Assembly (NCBI GenBank): GCA_038251405.1
Contig: JBBSBH010000007.1
Span: 62,001 to 126,000 of the forward strand
DNA from: JADJLQ01 sp038251405
GTDB taxonomy: Bacteria > Bacteroidota > Bacteroidia > Chitinophagales > Saprospiraceae
Direction: 5' to 3'
Length of the DNA: 64,000 nucleotides
The notes under the pieces are model-generated. The model had not been told where the DNA came from. It searched no databases and saw nothing but the letters and a program-made list of their open reading frames with translations. The translations under genes were made by a program, and so were the position numbers. This document shows positions 1 to 10,326 of the stretch, piece by piece. The stretch's first letter is position 1. Every line of letters starts with the position of its first letter.

Positions 1-423
1 GATGATGCATTCGATGAAATGTACCGCTCAGAAAGAAGAATTGGCAAAATAGCTTTGGCATTTTCAATTTTAGCTATTTTGATTGCTTGTTTAGGACTAT
101 TTGGATTGGCATCATATATTGCTGAACAGCGTACAAAAGAATTAGGAGTAAGAAAAGTACTAGGAGCAGGATATGGAAATCTTATTGCCCTGTTATCGAA
201 AGACTTTGTCAAACTGGTTTTAATTGCCTTTGCTTTTGCAGTCCCAATGGGTTGGTATGCCATGCATAAATGGTTGCAAGATTTTGCTTATCGGATAGAA
301 CTATCTTGGTGGATATTTGCTTTAGCAGGAATAACAGCGATTTCTATAGCCGTAATTACAGTTAGTTTCCAGGCTATTAAATCAGCATTTACAAATCCTG
401 TAAAATCATTGCGAACAGAATAA
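1..423 (+). CDS. FtsX/MacB-type permease, C-terminal part (5' end outside window)
   Basis: The reading frame is open from base 1, so this is the last 140 residues of a permease that starts upstream; the ATG at 19 is internal. What remains is the end of the second periplasmic core (DDAFDEMYRSE), TM6 with ACLGLFGLASYIAEQR, the coupling segment KELGVRKVLGAG near fragment residue 47, SKDF, TM7 and TM8, and the tail NPVKSLRTE. The next permease starts 11 bp after the stop, so the two are probably co-transcribed. Its promoter lies outside the window. Confidence 0.95.
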   Translation, partial: DDAFDEMYRSERRIGKIALAFSILAILIACLGLFGLASYIAEQRTKELGVRKVLGAGYGNLIALLSKDFVKLVLIAFAFAVPMGWYAMHKWLQDFAYRIELSWWIFALAGITAISIAVITVSFQAIKSAFTNPVKSLRTE

Positions 424-434
424 ACCTACAGATC

Positions 435-2858
435 ATGTTAAATAACTATTTCAAAATAGCCTGGAGATTAATATTCAAAAACAAAATCTTCAGTGCTATT
501 AATATCATTGGCCTTTCCATTGGGACACTTTGTTGTCTTTATATTTTATTGTACGTTAAAGATCAATTTAGCTATGATAATCATCATGAAAATGTAAGTC
601 AAATTTTTAGAGTAACGACCTCACTCAATATCCATGGTGACAAACATACTAATGCCACCTGCTCCCCCCCCATAGCTCCGGCCATGAAAAGAGATTTTCC
701 AGAAGTATCTCAATACGCCCGGGTGGTATCAGATTTTGGATCTACAAAACATTTACTAAAATTTGGGGATAAATCAATTTATGAAACCGATGCCGCTTTT
801 GTTGACAGCACTTTCTTTTCCATTTTCAGTTACCACTTCATAGCTGGAAGTAAAAATAGTGTACTCCTGGAACCATACACCATTGTACTCCAGAAAAATA
901 TTTCTGATAAACTATTTGGCAATGAAAATCCTGTAGGAAAAAATATCGAAATAAATGATGAAAACGGAATTCATATGTATACGGTCACTGGAGTAGTAGA
1001 TGAAACACTTGGAAAATCGCATTTAAAAATCAATATTTTTATTGCCATGTACAGTGGAGGTATAGGCGACTATGTAATACAAAACAACTCATGGGCAGGA
1101 AATAATTTCACGAATACGTATATAAAGCTTTACACCAATACGAATGCCCAATCACTAGAATCTAAATTACCAGCATTTTTATTAAAATATGGAGCAGACC
1201 AACTAAAGGAATTTGGGATGAAAAAAGAATTATTGCTTCAGCCTATTACAACTATTCACACTACCATTGGCAAAGAAGCGGAAATGACAAAAGCGGTCAA
1301 TCCCAAATTTTTAAATCTATTGCTATTAATAGCTTTTATGATACAGCTTATTGCATGCATTAATTTTATGAACTTATCAACAGCCCGGGCCACTAAAAGA
1401 GCAACCGAAGTAGGAGTCAGAAAAGTAATCGGAGCCCAAAAAAATGACCTATTGAGACAATTTCTTGCTGAGTCCATATTATTTTCAATCTTCGGAGTAT
1501 TGGTCGCAATACCTCTCTTGGCTATTTTATTACCTACGTTAAATCACATTACCAACACAACTATTAATCTTCATTTTCTTTTAGATATGAAGGTTTGGCT
1601 TTCTTTATCAGCATTAATATTAGTTAATGGTGTCCTGGCTGGTAGTTATCCTGCTTTTTACCTCACTGCATTTGAAGCAGTTAAAGTGATTAAAGGAAAT
1701 TATACTAATCGGGTTTCAGCTGCCACTATTAGAAAATCCCTGGTAGTTTTCCAGTTTGTTTTATCCGGTATTTTGATTTCTAGTATTATAATTATCTATT
1801 TGCAATTAAAATATATCCAGAATAAGGATTTAGGATTTGACAGTAACCAAATACTAGTATTCAATTTCTATAATTCAGATACTAAAAATAAGATTAGTGC
1901 ATTTTCCGATGATCTATTACAAATGTCTGAAGTAAAAAACAGTAGTAAAGCGACCAATTACCTAGGCCAATTTGTACCCCGCGATCACGGCGTATTTTTA
2001 CAAGGCGACAATATGGCCAACGCTATTGATGCACGTATAATAATTTCAGACGATAAATTCGTAAACACAAATGGCATAAACCTGATTGCCGGAAGAGATT
2101 TGCATGAGCATGATACAGATAAAGTTCTAATTAATGAAACATTGATGCATAAATTAGGACTACAAACGGATAACGCTCCTGGTACCAGGCTATATACACA
2201 ATATGAACCGGATCCCGCCACTTTTGTGGAGGTAGCAGGAGTAATGAAGGATTTCAATTATAATTCACTTCACTCGGAAATAAAGCCCTTACTACTCTCT
2301 TATGATCCAGGTAACGCTGATCTATCCAGGTTAATAGTTTCCGTTGAAAGCGCCAATTACAAAAATCTATTAAATAAAATTGCTGATAAATGGAAAACCC
2401 ATTTTCAAACTGTGCCCTTTGAATATGCCTTTTTGGATGATGAAATTCAAAAATTATATGAGACAGAGGCAACATTATCATCCATCATTAACCTATTTAC
2501 TTTACTTGCCATCTTAATTTCAAGTCTGGGTTTGTTTGGCTTAGTAACTTTCAGTGCTGAACAAAAGAGGAAAGAAATAGGTGTACGAAAAGTATTAGGA
2601 GCTGGCTTAGGAAATATAGTAAGTATTCTTTTGAAAGAATTTGCCACATTAGTATTCTTGGCGTTTATAATTTCCATTCCCTTTGCCTGGTATATAATGA
2701 ATAAATGGCTACAAGATTATAGTTACAAAATTACTATTAGTTGGTGGATGTTTGCATTTGCTGGCGTCGGCACTATGTTCATCGCATTAGCAACAGTAAG
2801 TTATCAGGCATTAAAAGCAGGAATGACAAATCCGGTGAAATCATTACGAACAGAATAA
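435..2858 (+). CDS. FtsX/MacB-type ABC permease (807 aa)
   Basis: Complete two-half inner-membrane permease. The chosen ATG opens MLNNYFKIAWRLIFKNK, which matches the start of every sibling. Coupling segments are TEVGVRKVIGA near residue 325 and KEIGVRKVLGA near 713. TM4 carries AGSYPAFYL and the second core domain carries VAGVMKDFNYNSLH. The tail is NPVKSLRTE. An uninterrupted run of eight C (664-671) encodes part of a Cys-Ser-Pro-Pro stretch in the first periplasmic domain, an unusual tract in such AT-rich DNA. Spacers of 11 bp upstream and 10 bp downstream point to one operon with its neighbours. Confidence 0.96.
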   Translation: MLNNYFKIAWRLIFKNKIFSAINIIGLSIGTLCCLYILLYVKDQFSYDNHHENVSQIFRVTTSLNIHGDKHTNATCSPPIAPAMKRDFPEVSQYARVVSDFGSTKHLLKFGDKSIYETDAAFVDSTFFSIFSYHFIAGSKNSVLLEPYTIVLQKNISDKLFGNENPVGKNIEINDENGIHMYTVTGVVDETLGKSHLKINIFIAMYSGGIGDYVIQNNSWAGNNFTNTYIKLYTNTNAQSLESKLPAFLLKYGADQLKEFGMKKELLLQPITTIHTTIGKEAEMTKAVNPKFLNLLLLIAFMIQLIACINFMNLSTARATKRATEVGVRKVIGAQKNDLLRQFLAESILFSIFGVLVAIPLLAILLPTLNHITNTTINLHFLLDMKVWLSLSALILVNGVLAGSYPAFYLTAFEAVKVIKGNYTNRVSAATIRKSLVVFQFVLSGILISSIIIIYLQLKYIQNKDLGFDSNQILVFNFYNSDTKNKISAFSDDLLQMSEVKNSSKATNYLGQFVPRDHGVFLQGDNMANAIDARIIISDDKFVNTNGINLIAGRDLHEHDTDKVLINETLMHKLGLQTDNAPGTRLYTQYEPDPATFVEVAGVMKDFNYNSLHSEIKPLLLSYDPGNADLSRLIVSVESANYKNLLNKIADKWKTHFQTVPFEYAFLDDEIQKLYETEATLSSIINLFTLLAILISSLGLFGLVTFSAEQKRKEIGVRKVLGAGLGNIVSILLKEFATLVFLAFIISIPFAWYIMNKWLQDYSYKITISWWMFAFAGVGTMFIALATVSYQALKAGMTNPVKSLRTE

Positions 2859-2868
2859 ATAAAATATA

Positions 2869-5289
2869 ATGTTTAAAAATTATTTTAAAATAGCTAGCCG
2901 ATATCTTTTGCAAAACAAAGGATACTCTATTGTAAATATTTTGGGTTTGGCCATTGGTATTACTTGTTGCATTCTTATTATGCTATTTGTTCGGAGTGAA
3001 TGGAGCTTCGATAGCTTTCATACGAAGTCGGATCGTATCTATCGGGCATGGTTATTTGAAGACTATGGTGATCAGAAATTTACAAACACACAGACGCCAA
3101 TCCCGCTTGGCCCTACCCTGCAAGCAAATATCCCTGAAATAGAAGAAGCTTGTCGGGTGTATGTCTTTAATACACTTGTACAAAAAGAGGCAGACAAATT
3201 TAATGAGCCCATTAATATGGTTGATACCAATTTCTTCAAGGTATTTGATTTTAAAATTCTAAAAGGAAATAATACTAATCCTTTTCAGAATAGTAATTCA
3301 ATAGTAATTACTACATCTACTCAAAATAAATATTTTTCCAATAATAGTGATGTCATCGGCCAGACCCTGGATATACAAATGGGCGCAGAAAAGAAAACAT
3401 TCCTCATTACTGCTGTGACTAGTGATCCACCAAAAGAATCAAGCATACAATTTAAATTTTTGATACCTCATTCAAATGAAAAACTGTTATTTCGAGAACG
3501 GAACATCACTTCTGGTTGGACAAATGTATTCTTAGAAACCTATGTGCTAGCTAGAACAGGTGTTTCAGGAAAGGCCATAGAAGCAAAAATACCAGGTGTA
3601 GCAAAAAAGATTTCAGGTGATAATTATAAAGCCGGGGAATATAATATCTTCTTTCAACCCATTACAGATATTCATTTAAACAAAAAATTACCTGCAGGAA
3701 ACGAACCCATTAGTGATCCTTTTTACTCCTATATATTGGCTACACTTGGTCTGCTCATCTTAATCATTGCATGTATCAATTTCATCACCCTTTCCATAGG
3801 ACAATCTGCTAAAAGAGCAAAGGAAGTAGGAGTAAGAAAAGTAATGGGAGCGCTTCGACCGCAACTCATCAGTCAATTTTGGGGAGAAGCGATTATTGTC
3901 ATTTTGACTGCTTTTATTATTTCTATAGCCTTATCCTTTATATTATTAAAGCCGTTCAACGAAATTGCAAATAAATCTTTGACCCTTTCGTTTGATGGTT
4001 TCAATTTATCATTTTGCATTAGTATTATTCTTTTAGTTTCCTTAGCTGCCGGGGTTTATCCTGCTGTTATATTATCAGGTTTTGTTCCAGTACAAGTTTT
4101 AAAAGGAAAATTGCAATCTGCTGTAGGAATCGGATTATTCAGAAAAGGATTGATAGTCGCACAATTCGTTGCTTCCATAATAATGATTATCTCTACTTTG
4201 GTCATCAGTCAACAATTAAATTTTATAAGAAATAAAAATTTAGGGTACGACAAAGAACATATAGTAGTAGTTCCTACAAATAAATCCAGGGCTGAAGGTT
4301 TGAAACTAGCCGAATTATTTAGAAATGAATTAAAAAATATTCCCCAGGTACTTAATAGCACTACCAGTATTTATAGTATGACGGAGTCGGCTTGGATCAA
4401 TCTAGGCTACGAGGACGACAATAAAGTATATCGCAATTTTAATATGAATGCTATTGATGCAGATTTCATTCCTACTTTTAATTTAGAATTAAAACAAGGA
4501 AGAAACTTCATTCAGGGAAATACTGCTGACGAAGCAGAATCTATGATAGTAAATGAAGCATTAGTAAAAGAATACAACTGGCAAGATCCAATTGGTCAAA
4601 AACTACCAGGAAGATTTAATCAACGTGTAATAGGAGTAGTAAAAGATTTCAATTACGAGTCATTGCACAATCATATTCAGCCATTGGTATTTGCAATGAA
4701 ACCTGATTCCATGCTTCGCCATTCCAACGATGCAGATTTTCCTTTTGCTCCACAGCCTAGAATATCAATTAAACTGTCAGCTGGCAATCTTCAAAATCAA
4801 ATTTCTTCTATCAAAAATGCCTGGACTATGGTGGCAGGTGATCAGGACTTTGAATACAAATTTCTGGATGCTTCTCTCAACTCCTTATATCAAGCCGAAA
4901 GTCGATTGGGATCTATTGTTAACTATGCGTCTTTACTTTCTATTTTTATTGCCTGTATGGGACTATTTGGGTTAGTAACATTAGTAGTAACCCGAAGAAC
5001 AAAAGAAATCGGTATAAGAAAAGTACTGGGAGCCAATACACAAGGCTTAATTGGATTGATTTCAAAAGAATTTATTGTAATGGTGATACTCGCTGCCTTC
5101 ATTGCTTTTCCTTTATCCTGGATAGCACTCCATCAATGGCTTCAGGATTTTGTGTATCGCGTTGATATTCATTGGTGGGTTTTTGCCATGGCAGGTGGAG
5201 GTACTATAATTATTGCTTTTGTAACTGTTTGTATTCAAGCAGTAAGGGCAGCTATGGCTAATCCTGTGAACACTTTGAGGAGCGAATAA
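2869..5289 (+). CDS. FtsX/MacB-type ABC permease (806 aa)
   Basis: Complete two-half permease starting MFKNYFKIASRYLLQNK, 10 bp after the preceding stop. The coupling segments are AKEVGVRKVMGA near residue 318 and KEIGIRKVLGA near 712, the latter followed by SKEF rather than the usual SKDF. TM2 has IACINFITLSIG, which departs from the common NFMNLSTA. The second core domain shows VIGVVKDFNYESLHNHIQP. The tail is NPVNTLRSE, an RSE ending shared with the next gene and with those at 13966 and 42303. The spacer to the next gene is 34 bp. Confidence 0.96.
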   Translation: MFKNYFKIASRYLLQNKGYSIVNILGLAIGITCCILIMLFVRSEWSFDSFHTKSDRIYRAWLFEDYGDQKFTNTQTPIPLGPTLQANIPEIEEACRVYVFNTLVQKEADKFNEPINMVDTNFFKVFDFKILKGNNTNPFQNSNSIVITTSTQNKYFSNNSDVIGQTLDIQMGAEKKTFLITAVTSDPPKESSIQFKFLIPHSNEKLLFRERNITSGWTNVFLETYVLARTGVSGKAIEAKIPGVAKKISGDNYKAGEYNIFFQPITDIHLNKKLPAGNEPISDPFYSYILATLGLLILIIACINFITLSIGQSAKRAKEVGVRKVMGALRPQLISQFWGEAIIVILTAFIISIALSFILLKPFNEIANKSLTLSFDGFNLSFCISIILLVSLAAGVYPAVILSGFVPVQVLKGKLQSAVGIGLFRKGLIVAQFVASIIMIISTLVISQQLNFIRNKNLGYDKEHIVVVPTNKSRAEGLKLAELFRNELKNIPQVLNSTTSIYSMTESAWINLGYEDDNKVYRNFNMNAIDADFIPTFNLELKQGRNFIQGNTADEAESMIVNEALVKEYNWQDPIGQKLPGRFNQRVIGVVKDFNYESLHNHIQPLVFAMKPDSMLRHSNDADFPFAPQPRISIKLSAGNLQNQISSIKNAWTMVAGDQDFEYKFLDASLNSLYQAESRLGSIVNYASLLSIFIACMGLFGLVTLVVTRRTKEIGIRKVLGANTQGLIGLISKEFIVMVILAAFIAFPLSWIALHQWLQDFVYRVDIHWWVFAMAGGGTIIIAFVTVCIQAVRAAMANPVNTLRSE

Positions 5290-5323
5290 AAGTGAACAAT
5301 TACCCAACAAGTAATAAATAAAT

Positions 5324-7732
5324 ATGATTAAAAATTATTTCAAAATCGCCTGGAGAAATTTGGTAAAGAATAGAACTTATTCCTTTATTAATATTTTTGG
5401 ACTAACTATCGGGATAACCAGCTTTTTGTTGCTTGCGCTTTACCTTGTTGATGAACTGTCTTTTGACAGGTTTCATAAAAATGCCTCGCGTATTTTTCGA
5501 ATTGTTGAAGATCAAATTACGCCTGAAGGTACAGAGACTAAGGTAGCTGCCACAGGATATATGGTTTCCCAAAGTGCGCTTACAAACATTCCAGATATTG
5601 AACGCGTAACACGCATTGCAAGTTTCAGAAGATTAAATATTCGAAATACTGAAAATAGTAATGTATTCTATGAGACTTTTACATTGGCAAATGAAGGATT
5701 TCTTACTACATTCAATTTTGAATTTTTAGAAGGGGATAAAAGTTCTGCATTATCTAAACCAAATTCTGTAATTATTACTAAAGAAACTGCAGAAAAATAT
5801 TTTAATTCTATTCATGTATTAGGAAAAATACTAATTATTGATGGGGACAGTTCGCTTTATAAAATAACGGGAGTTCTCCAAAACTTTCCATCCAATTCCC
5901 ATTTATCCTATAATCTTCTATTTTCAGAATCCAGCATCACTAATGATGAGTTTAGAAATTTTATTAATTCTGATTGGAATTCGGGTATGTTTTCAACTTA
6001 TTTATTATTGCATGATAAAGCGGATCCGCATAAAATAGAAACAAAGATTAATAAACTAGTAATGGATAACTCTACTGGAGTTAATAATATTAAACGAAAT
6101 ATAGTTCTTCAACCATTGAAAGATATTCATTTTAAAAGTGGAGACATTGAGGGGGTGGCCAGGCTAGGCAACATTACTTATATTTACATTTTTTCTATTA
6201 TAGCTTTGTTTGTTTTACTTATTGCATGCATTAATTACATGAATTTATCTACGGCTGGCTTTGCCAGTAGAGCCAAAGAGATAGCCGTGCGTAAAGTGGC
6301 AGGAGCATCAAGGCAATCCTTAGTAAGTCAATTCCTTTCAGAGGCATTTACCATTACAGTTATTGCGTCTTTGGTAGCGTTAGTATTCGTCAAACTGGCC
6401 TTACCACGGTTCAATCTATTCACCCAAAAGAATTTGACATTAGGACTTCATACGGATTATCGTATTTGGCTCGGTGTGTTAGTTATAATGATATTTGTTG
6501 GATTAATATCAGGTATCTACCCAGCGCTATTTCAATCAACTCTAAAACCGCTGCAATTATTTAAAAGCAAGATTAAAATTAGTAGCGGCAATCTTTCCAT
6601 ACGGCGCTCTTTAGTGGTCTTCCAGTTTACTATTTCTATTATAATGATTATTGCCACTTGCGTAGTTTATCTGCAATTGAAATATGTGAGCAGTAAAGAC
6701 ATGGGTTTCAAAAAAGATCAATTAGTGGTTGTAGATATTAATAGTGGCAAAATTCGCAGAGGAGCAGAAACCATAAAAGCAGAATTTTCAAAACTCCCCC
6801 AAGTAACAGATGTTTCGGTGAGTTCCAGGGTTCCCGGGGAATGGAAAGATATTCCTAATGTAAGAGTAAGAGGTGAAAAAATACAAAATGTTGAGGGAGT
6901 GAATATGTATTTTCTTGGAATTGACGATCAATTTTTGAAAACCTTCCAAATTCCTCTTAAATCAGGTCGCAATTTTTCAACAGGCAGTTTGGCAGATTCT
7001 TCAGCAGTAATTATTAATGAATTAGCGGCCAAACAATTAGGTATTACTTTACCTCAGGAACAAATAATCGAATTTCCTGGAGAAATTCCCTTATTTGTAA
7101 GGGTGGTCGGAATCGTAAAAGATTTTAATTTTCAATCTCTTCATGATCCCCTGGCACCAATGATTCTGGGATTCCAAAATAACCCTATTCAAAGTATAGA
7201 TTACTTTACGGCACGGGTTGCCACAGGTGATATTTCCAAAACACTAGCTACCATGGATGATATTCTTCATTCGATCGATCAAAATCATCTTTTTGAATAC
7301 CACTTTCTGGATAAACAATGGGATTTATTTTATAGAGAAGATCAAATACAAGAAACCATATTTATCATTATGGCGTTACTCACTGTATTGATTGCCTGTC
7401 TCGGATTATTTGGATTAGCCACTTTTGCAACGCAGTCGCGTATCAAAGAAATTGGTATTCGTAAAGTATTAGGAGCTTCTGCTTTAGGTATTACAAGTCT
7501 TCTTTCAAAAGAGTTCATACGACTGATTGCAATTGCTATTGCGATTGCATCTCCCATTGCCTATTTCTTTTCAAAAGAATGGCTTCATCGATTTGCATTT
7601 CACATTAGTATTAGCTGGTGGATATTTGCCCTCGTTGGAATTGGAGTAATTGCCTTTGCCATTCTGACCATCTGTTTTCAAGCATTTAAAGCAGCTGTTG
7701 CAAATCCGATAACCTCATTGCGTTCTGAATAA
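5324..7732 (+). CDS. FtsX/MacB-type ABC permease (802 aa)
   Basis: Complete two-half permease starting MIKNYFKIAWRNLVKNR. Its first coupling segment is AKEIAVRKVAGA near residue 318, with Ala where siblings have Gly and an unusual Ala before the final GA; the second is a standard KEIGIRKVLGA near 708. The second periplasmic core contains RVVGIVKDFNFQSLHDPL. TM6 is followed by ATQSRIKEIG instead of AEQRTKEIG. The tail is NPITSLRSE. It sits inside the left-hand run, 34 bp after one permease and 18 bp before the next, with no promoter-like element between them. Confidence 0.96.
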   Translation: MIKNYFKIAWRNLVKNRTYSFINIFGLTIGITSFLLLALYLVDELSFDRFHKNASRIFRIVEDQITPEGTETKVAATGYMVSQSALTNIPDIERVTRIASFRRLNIRNTENSNVFYETFTLANEGFLTTFNFEFLEGDKSSALSKPNSVIITKETAEKYFNSIHVLGKILIIDGDSSLYKITGVLQNFPSNSHLSYNLLFSESSITNDEFRNFINSDWNSGMFSTYLLLHDKADPHKIETKINKLVMDNSTGVNNIKRNIVLQPLKDIHFKSGDIEGVARLGNITYIYIFSIIALFVLLIACINYMNLSTAGFASRAKEIAVRKVAGASRQSLVSQFLSEAFTITVIASLVALVFVKLALPRFNLFTQKNLTLGLHTDYRIWLGVLVIMIFVGLISGIYPALFQSTLKPLQLFKSKIKISSGNLSIRRSLVVFQFTISIIMIIATCVVYLQLKYVSSKDMGFKKDQLVVVDINSGKIRRGAETIKAEFSKLPQVTDVSVSSRVPGEWKDIPNVRVRGEKIQNVEGVNMYFLGIDDQFLKTFQIPLKSGRNFSTGSLADSSAVIINELAAKQLGITLPQEQIIEFPGEIPLFVRVVGIVKDFNFQSLHDPLAPMILGFQNNPIQSIDYFTARVATGDISKTLATMDDILHSIDQNHLFEYHFLDKQWDLFYREDQIQETIFIIMALLTVLIACLGLFGLATFATQSRIKEIGIRKVLGASALGITSLLSKEFIRLIAIAIAIASPIAYFFSKEWLHRFAFHISISWWIFALVGIGVIAFAILTICFQAFKAAVANPITSLRSE

Positions 7733-7750
7733 ATATAAAAATATCTAGCT

Positions 7751-10141
7751 ATGATCAAAAGCTTATTTCGAGTTGCACTGCGAAATCTCCAAAAAGACAA
7801 ATGGTTCAGTTTACTCAATATTATAGGTCTCACCATTGGTATTACTTTTAGCCTATTTCTATTCTTTTATATAAAAGATGAATTGGGTTTCGACAGATAT
7901 CACAAAAACGCTGATCGAATTTTTAGAATAATTTCACATATTCAAGAGCCAGAAAAGAGAATGGATTGGGCTAGTACGCAATATCCATTAGGCCCAACAC
8001 TAAAAAAGGACTACCCGGAAGTAGAGGAAGCTGTGCGACTAGTGAATAAAGAAAGAACCCTTTTCAATAATGGAAATGCGGATAATAGCTACTATGAAAA
8101 TAAAATTTATTATGCAGATAGTACATTTTTTAAGATTTTTACACATCGATTTATAGAAGGAAATGCAGCAAGTGCGTTAATAGCACCCAATAGCATTGTC
8201 ATTTCCAAATCCCTGGCTGAAAAATATTTTGGTAAAAACATCCCGGTTGTTGGTAAATCATTGCAAACAGTATATAAAGATATCTTTCAAATTACCGGGG
8301 TAATTGAAGATGTACCCAAAAACTCACATATATTATTTGATATGCTGATATCTGGCTCTACTTTACCTAAAGATTATCAAAATAATTGGGGCGGCTTTAA
8401 TAATTTCACTTACGTACTTTTAAAACCCAATACTAGCGCAGCCGCATTTATGACTAAATTATTGCCCTTATATGATAAATTCATGGCGCCGATTTTTGCA
8501 CAGTATAATATAAAAATTGATTATGGTGTGCAGCCCATCACGGATATACATTTACATTCTAAATTACAGGGTGAACCCGAAGAGTTAGGCAGTATGTCCT
8601 ATATATGGATATTTTCATCGGTTGCGTTTTTTATGTTATTAATAGCCTGTATAAACTATATGAATCTAACGACAGCCCGGTCTGCCAGAAGAGCCAAAGA
8701 AATAGGAATACGAAAGGTTTCAGGATCTACTAAAAAGCAATTGGTCCTTCAATTTTTAAGTGAATCGATATTGACTGCATCTATTTCATTAGTACTTAGC
8801 CTGGGATTAGTAATCATATTACTTCATGCTTTCAATTCCATTTCCGGTAAGTCGTTTACCATTTTTACATTATTGCAGCCATTCAATATCCTCTTGATTT
8901 TAGCCATTGTTATATTTACCGGCTTTGTGGGTGGCAGCTACCCGGCACTATATCTTTCAAGTTTCAAGCCCGTCACCATTTTGAAAGGTGCTTTATCAAA
9001 AGCTTCGGGTAATATAAATTTAAGGAGAACATTGGTGGTGTTACAATTTTCCATTTCCATGATTATGCTCATTTGCACCTGGGTGGTATATAATCAATTA
9101 TCGTTTTTACACAATGCAGATCTTGGATTCAGCAAAGCTCAGGTAATGACCGTTACCGTAAACACAGGGCAGGATGAAAAAAATAAAATAAATTCCCTGA
9201 ATAATGAATTCCACAATATCCCGGGAGTTAAAGATGTAGGCACTGGATATTCTTATCCAGGAAGCAGCAATATCAATCTCAATCTATTTTCAGTAGAAAG
9301 TAAAAATGGTAAAATAGACAAGGGAATTAATTGTTATGCCATTGATGAAAAATATATAAATACACTTGGGATAAAAATAGTGAATGGCCGTAATTTTTCC
9401 GGACGAGCAGATACCCTTCATAGTATTTTGGTAAACGAAGCAATGGTTAAAGATTTTGCCTGGGAAAATCCACTGGGAAAAAGGGTAACCTTTCCAGGTG
9501 ATACATCCGGGAATTATTTAGAGGTTGTTGGTGTAGTTAAGGACTTCCATCAAAAATCCTTATATAACCCCATTGAACCGCTCATTCTTTTTTGTTCTCC
9601 TAATTGCAATATTATTCAATTAAAACTCGATGCAGGAAATATAGAGCCGCTCATTGGAAGAATCGAAACTACATGGAAGAAATTTTTTCCTCAATTGCCT
9701 TTTGAATATAAATTTCTAGATCAGGACTTTGATTCTCAATATACAGCTGATAAAAAAAGAGGAAAAATTTTCGCTGCATTTTCTCTGTTGACTATATTGA
9801 TCACCTTTCTTGGCTTGATGGGACTCACTGCCTTTACCACCCAGCAAAAACAAAAAGAAATAAGTATTAGAAGAGTACTGGGTGCTTCTACATCCAATAT
9901 TGTCACATTAATTACTCAAAATTATTTATGGTTAGCTCTTATTGCCACCCTGATAGCTTTTCCCATTGCCTTTTACTTTATGAATAACTGGTTGAATATA
10001 TTCCCATTCCATGATAAGCTATCATTCTTTCCGTTTTTAATCTCTACCTTGATTATTTTATGTACAGCTACCTTAACTTCCATATTCTACTCAGCAAAGG
10101 CTGCGTGGGCCAATCCATCAAATAATTTAAGAACAGAGTAA
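7751..10141 (+). CDS. FtsX/MacB-type ABC permease (796 aa), divergent second coupling segment
   Basis: Complete two-half permease with a less typical start, MIKSLFRVALRNLQKDK. The first coupling segment, AKEIGIRKVSGS near residue 316, is ordinary. The second, KEISIRRVLGAS near 703, has Ser for Gly and Arg for Lys, and SKDF is replaced by TQNY; the same KEISIRRV form recurs only in the gene at 13966. TM7-TM8 also differ (NNWLNIFPFHDKLSFF instead of NKWLQDFAYRI). The tail is NPSNNLRTE. This is the last gene of the left run; 185 bp without a recognised promoter follow. The C-terminal half may bind its ATPase differently, which is inference. Confidence 0.95.
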   Translation: MIKSLFRVALRNLQKDKWFSLLNIIGLTIGITFSLFLFFYIKDELGFDRYHKNADRIFRIISHIQEPEKRMDWASTQYPLGPTLKKDYPEVEEAVRLVNKERTLFNNGNADNSYYENKIYYADSTFFKIFTHRFIEGNAASALIAPNSIVISKSLAEKYFGKNIPVVGKSLQTVYKDIFQITGVIEDVPKNSHILFDMLISGSTLPKDYQNNWGGFNNFTYVLLKPNTSAAAFMTKLLPLYDKFMAPIFAQYNIKIDYGVQPITDIHLHSKLQGEPEELGSMSYIWIFSSVAFFMLLIACINYMNLTTARSARRAKEIGIRKVSGSTKKQLVLQFLSESILTASISLVLSLGLVIILLHAFNSISGKSFTIFTLLQPFNILLILAIVIFTGFVGGSYPALYLSSFKPVTILKGALSKASGNINLRRTLVVLQFSISMIMLICTWVVYNQLSFLHNADLGFSKAQVMTVTVNTGQDEKNKINSLNNEFHNIPGVKDVGTGYSYPGSSNINLNLFSVESKNGKIDKGINCYAIDEKYINTLGIKIVNGRNFSGRADTLHSILVNEAMVKDFAWENPLGKRVTFPGDTSGNYLEVVGVVKDFHQKSLYNPIEPLILFCSPNCNIIQLKLDAGNIEPLIGRIETTWKKFFPQLPFEYKFLDQDFDSQYTADKKRGKIFAAFSLLTILITFLGLMGLTAFTTQQKQKEISIRRVLGASTSNIVTLITQNYLWLALIATLIAFPIAFYFMNNWLNIFPFHDKLSFFPFLISTLIILCTATLTSIFYSAKAAWANPSNNLRTE

Positions 10142-10326
10142 TTCAGCATATCTGGCGACTAGTGTTATCCAAGGAATCTCCCACTTTTACCTTCTTGAAT
10201 AATTACATTTTTGATGCAACCTTTATCATTTTGGGTACTCATTATGATATTCGAAGGCAAAAACCTGTAACCATTTTATATCTACTGAGTATACTTTATA
10301 GCTAGCGCTTTTTAAAATTTTATCTG
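10142..10326. other. Intergenic gap without recognised element
   Basis: This 185-bp AT-rich gap separates the left run from the permease at 10327. I looked for the CGWACAC/TTGGCAT composite found ahead of other units and did not find it. No convincing hairpin with a T-run is visible either. It may hold a conventional promoter for the next gene, but nothing in it identifies one. Confidence 0.5.

Noticed and set aside
10142..10326. Possible seventh copy of the composite promoter before 10327
   Set aside because: No CGWACAC pair and no TTGGCAT box at the expected spacing could be found.
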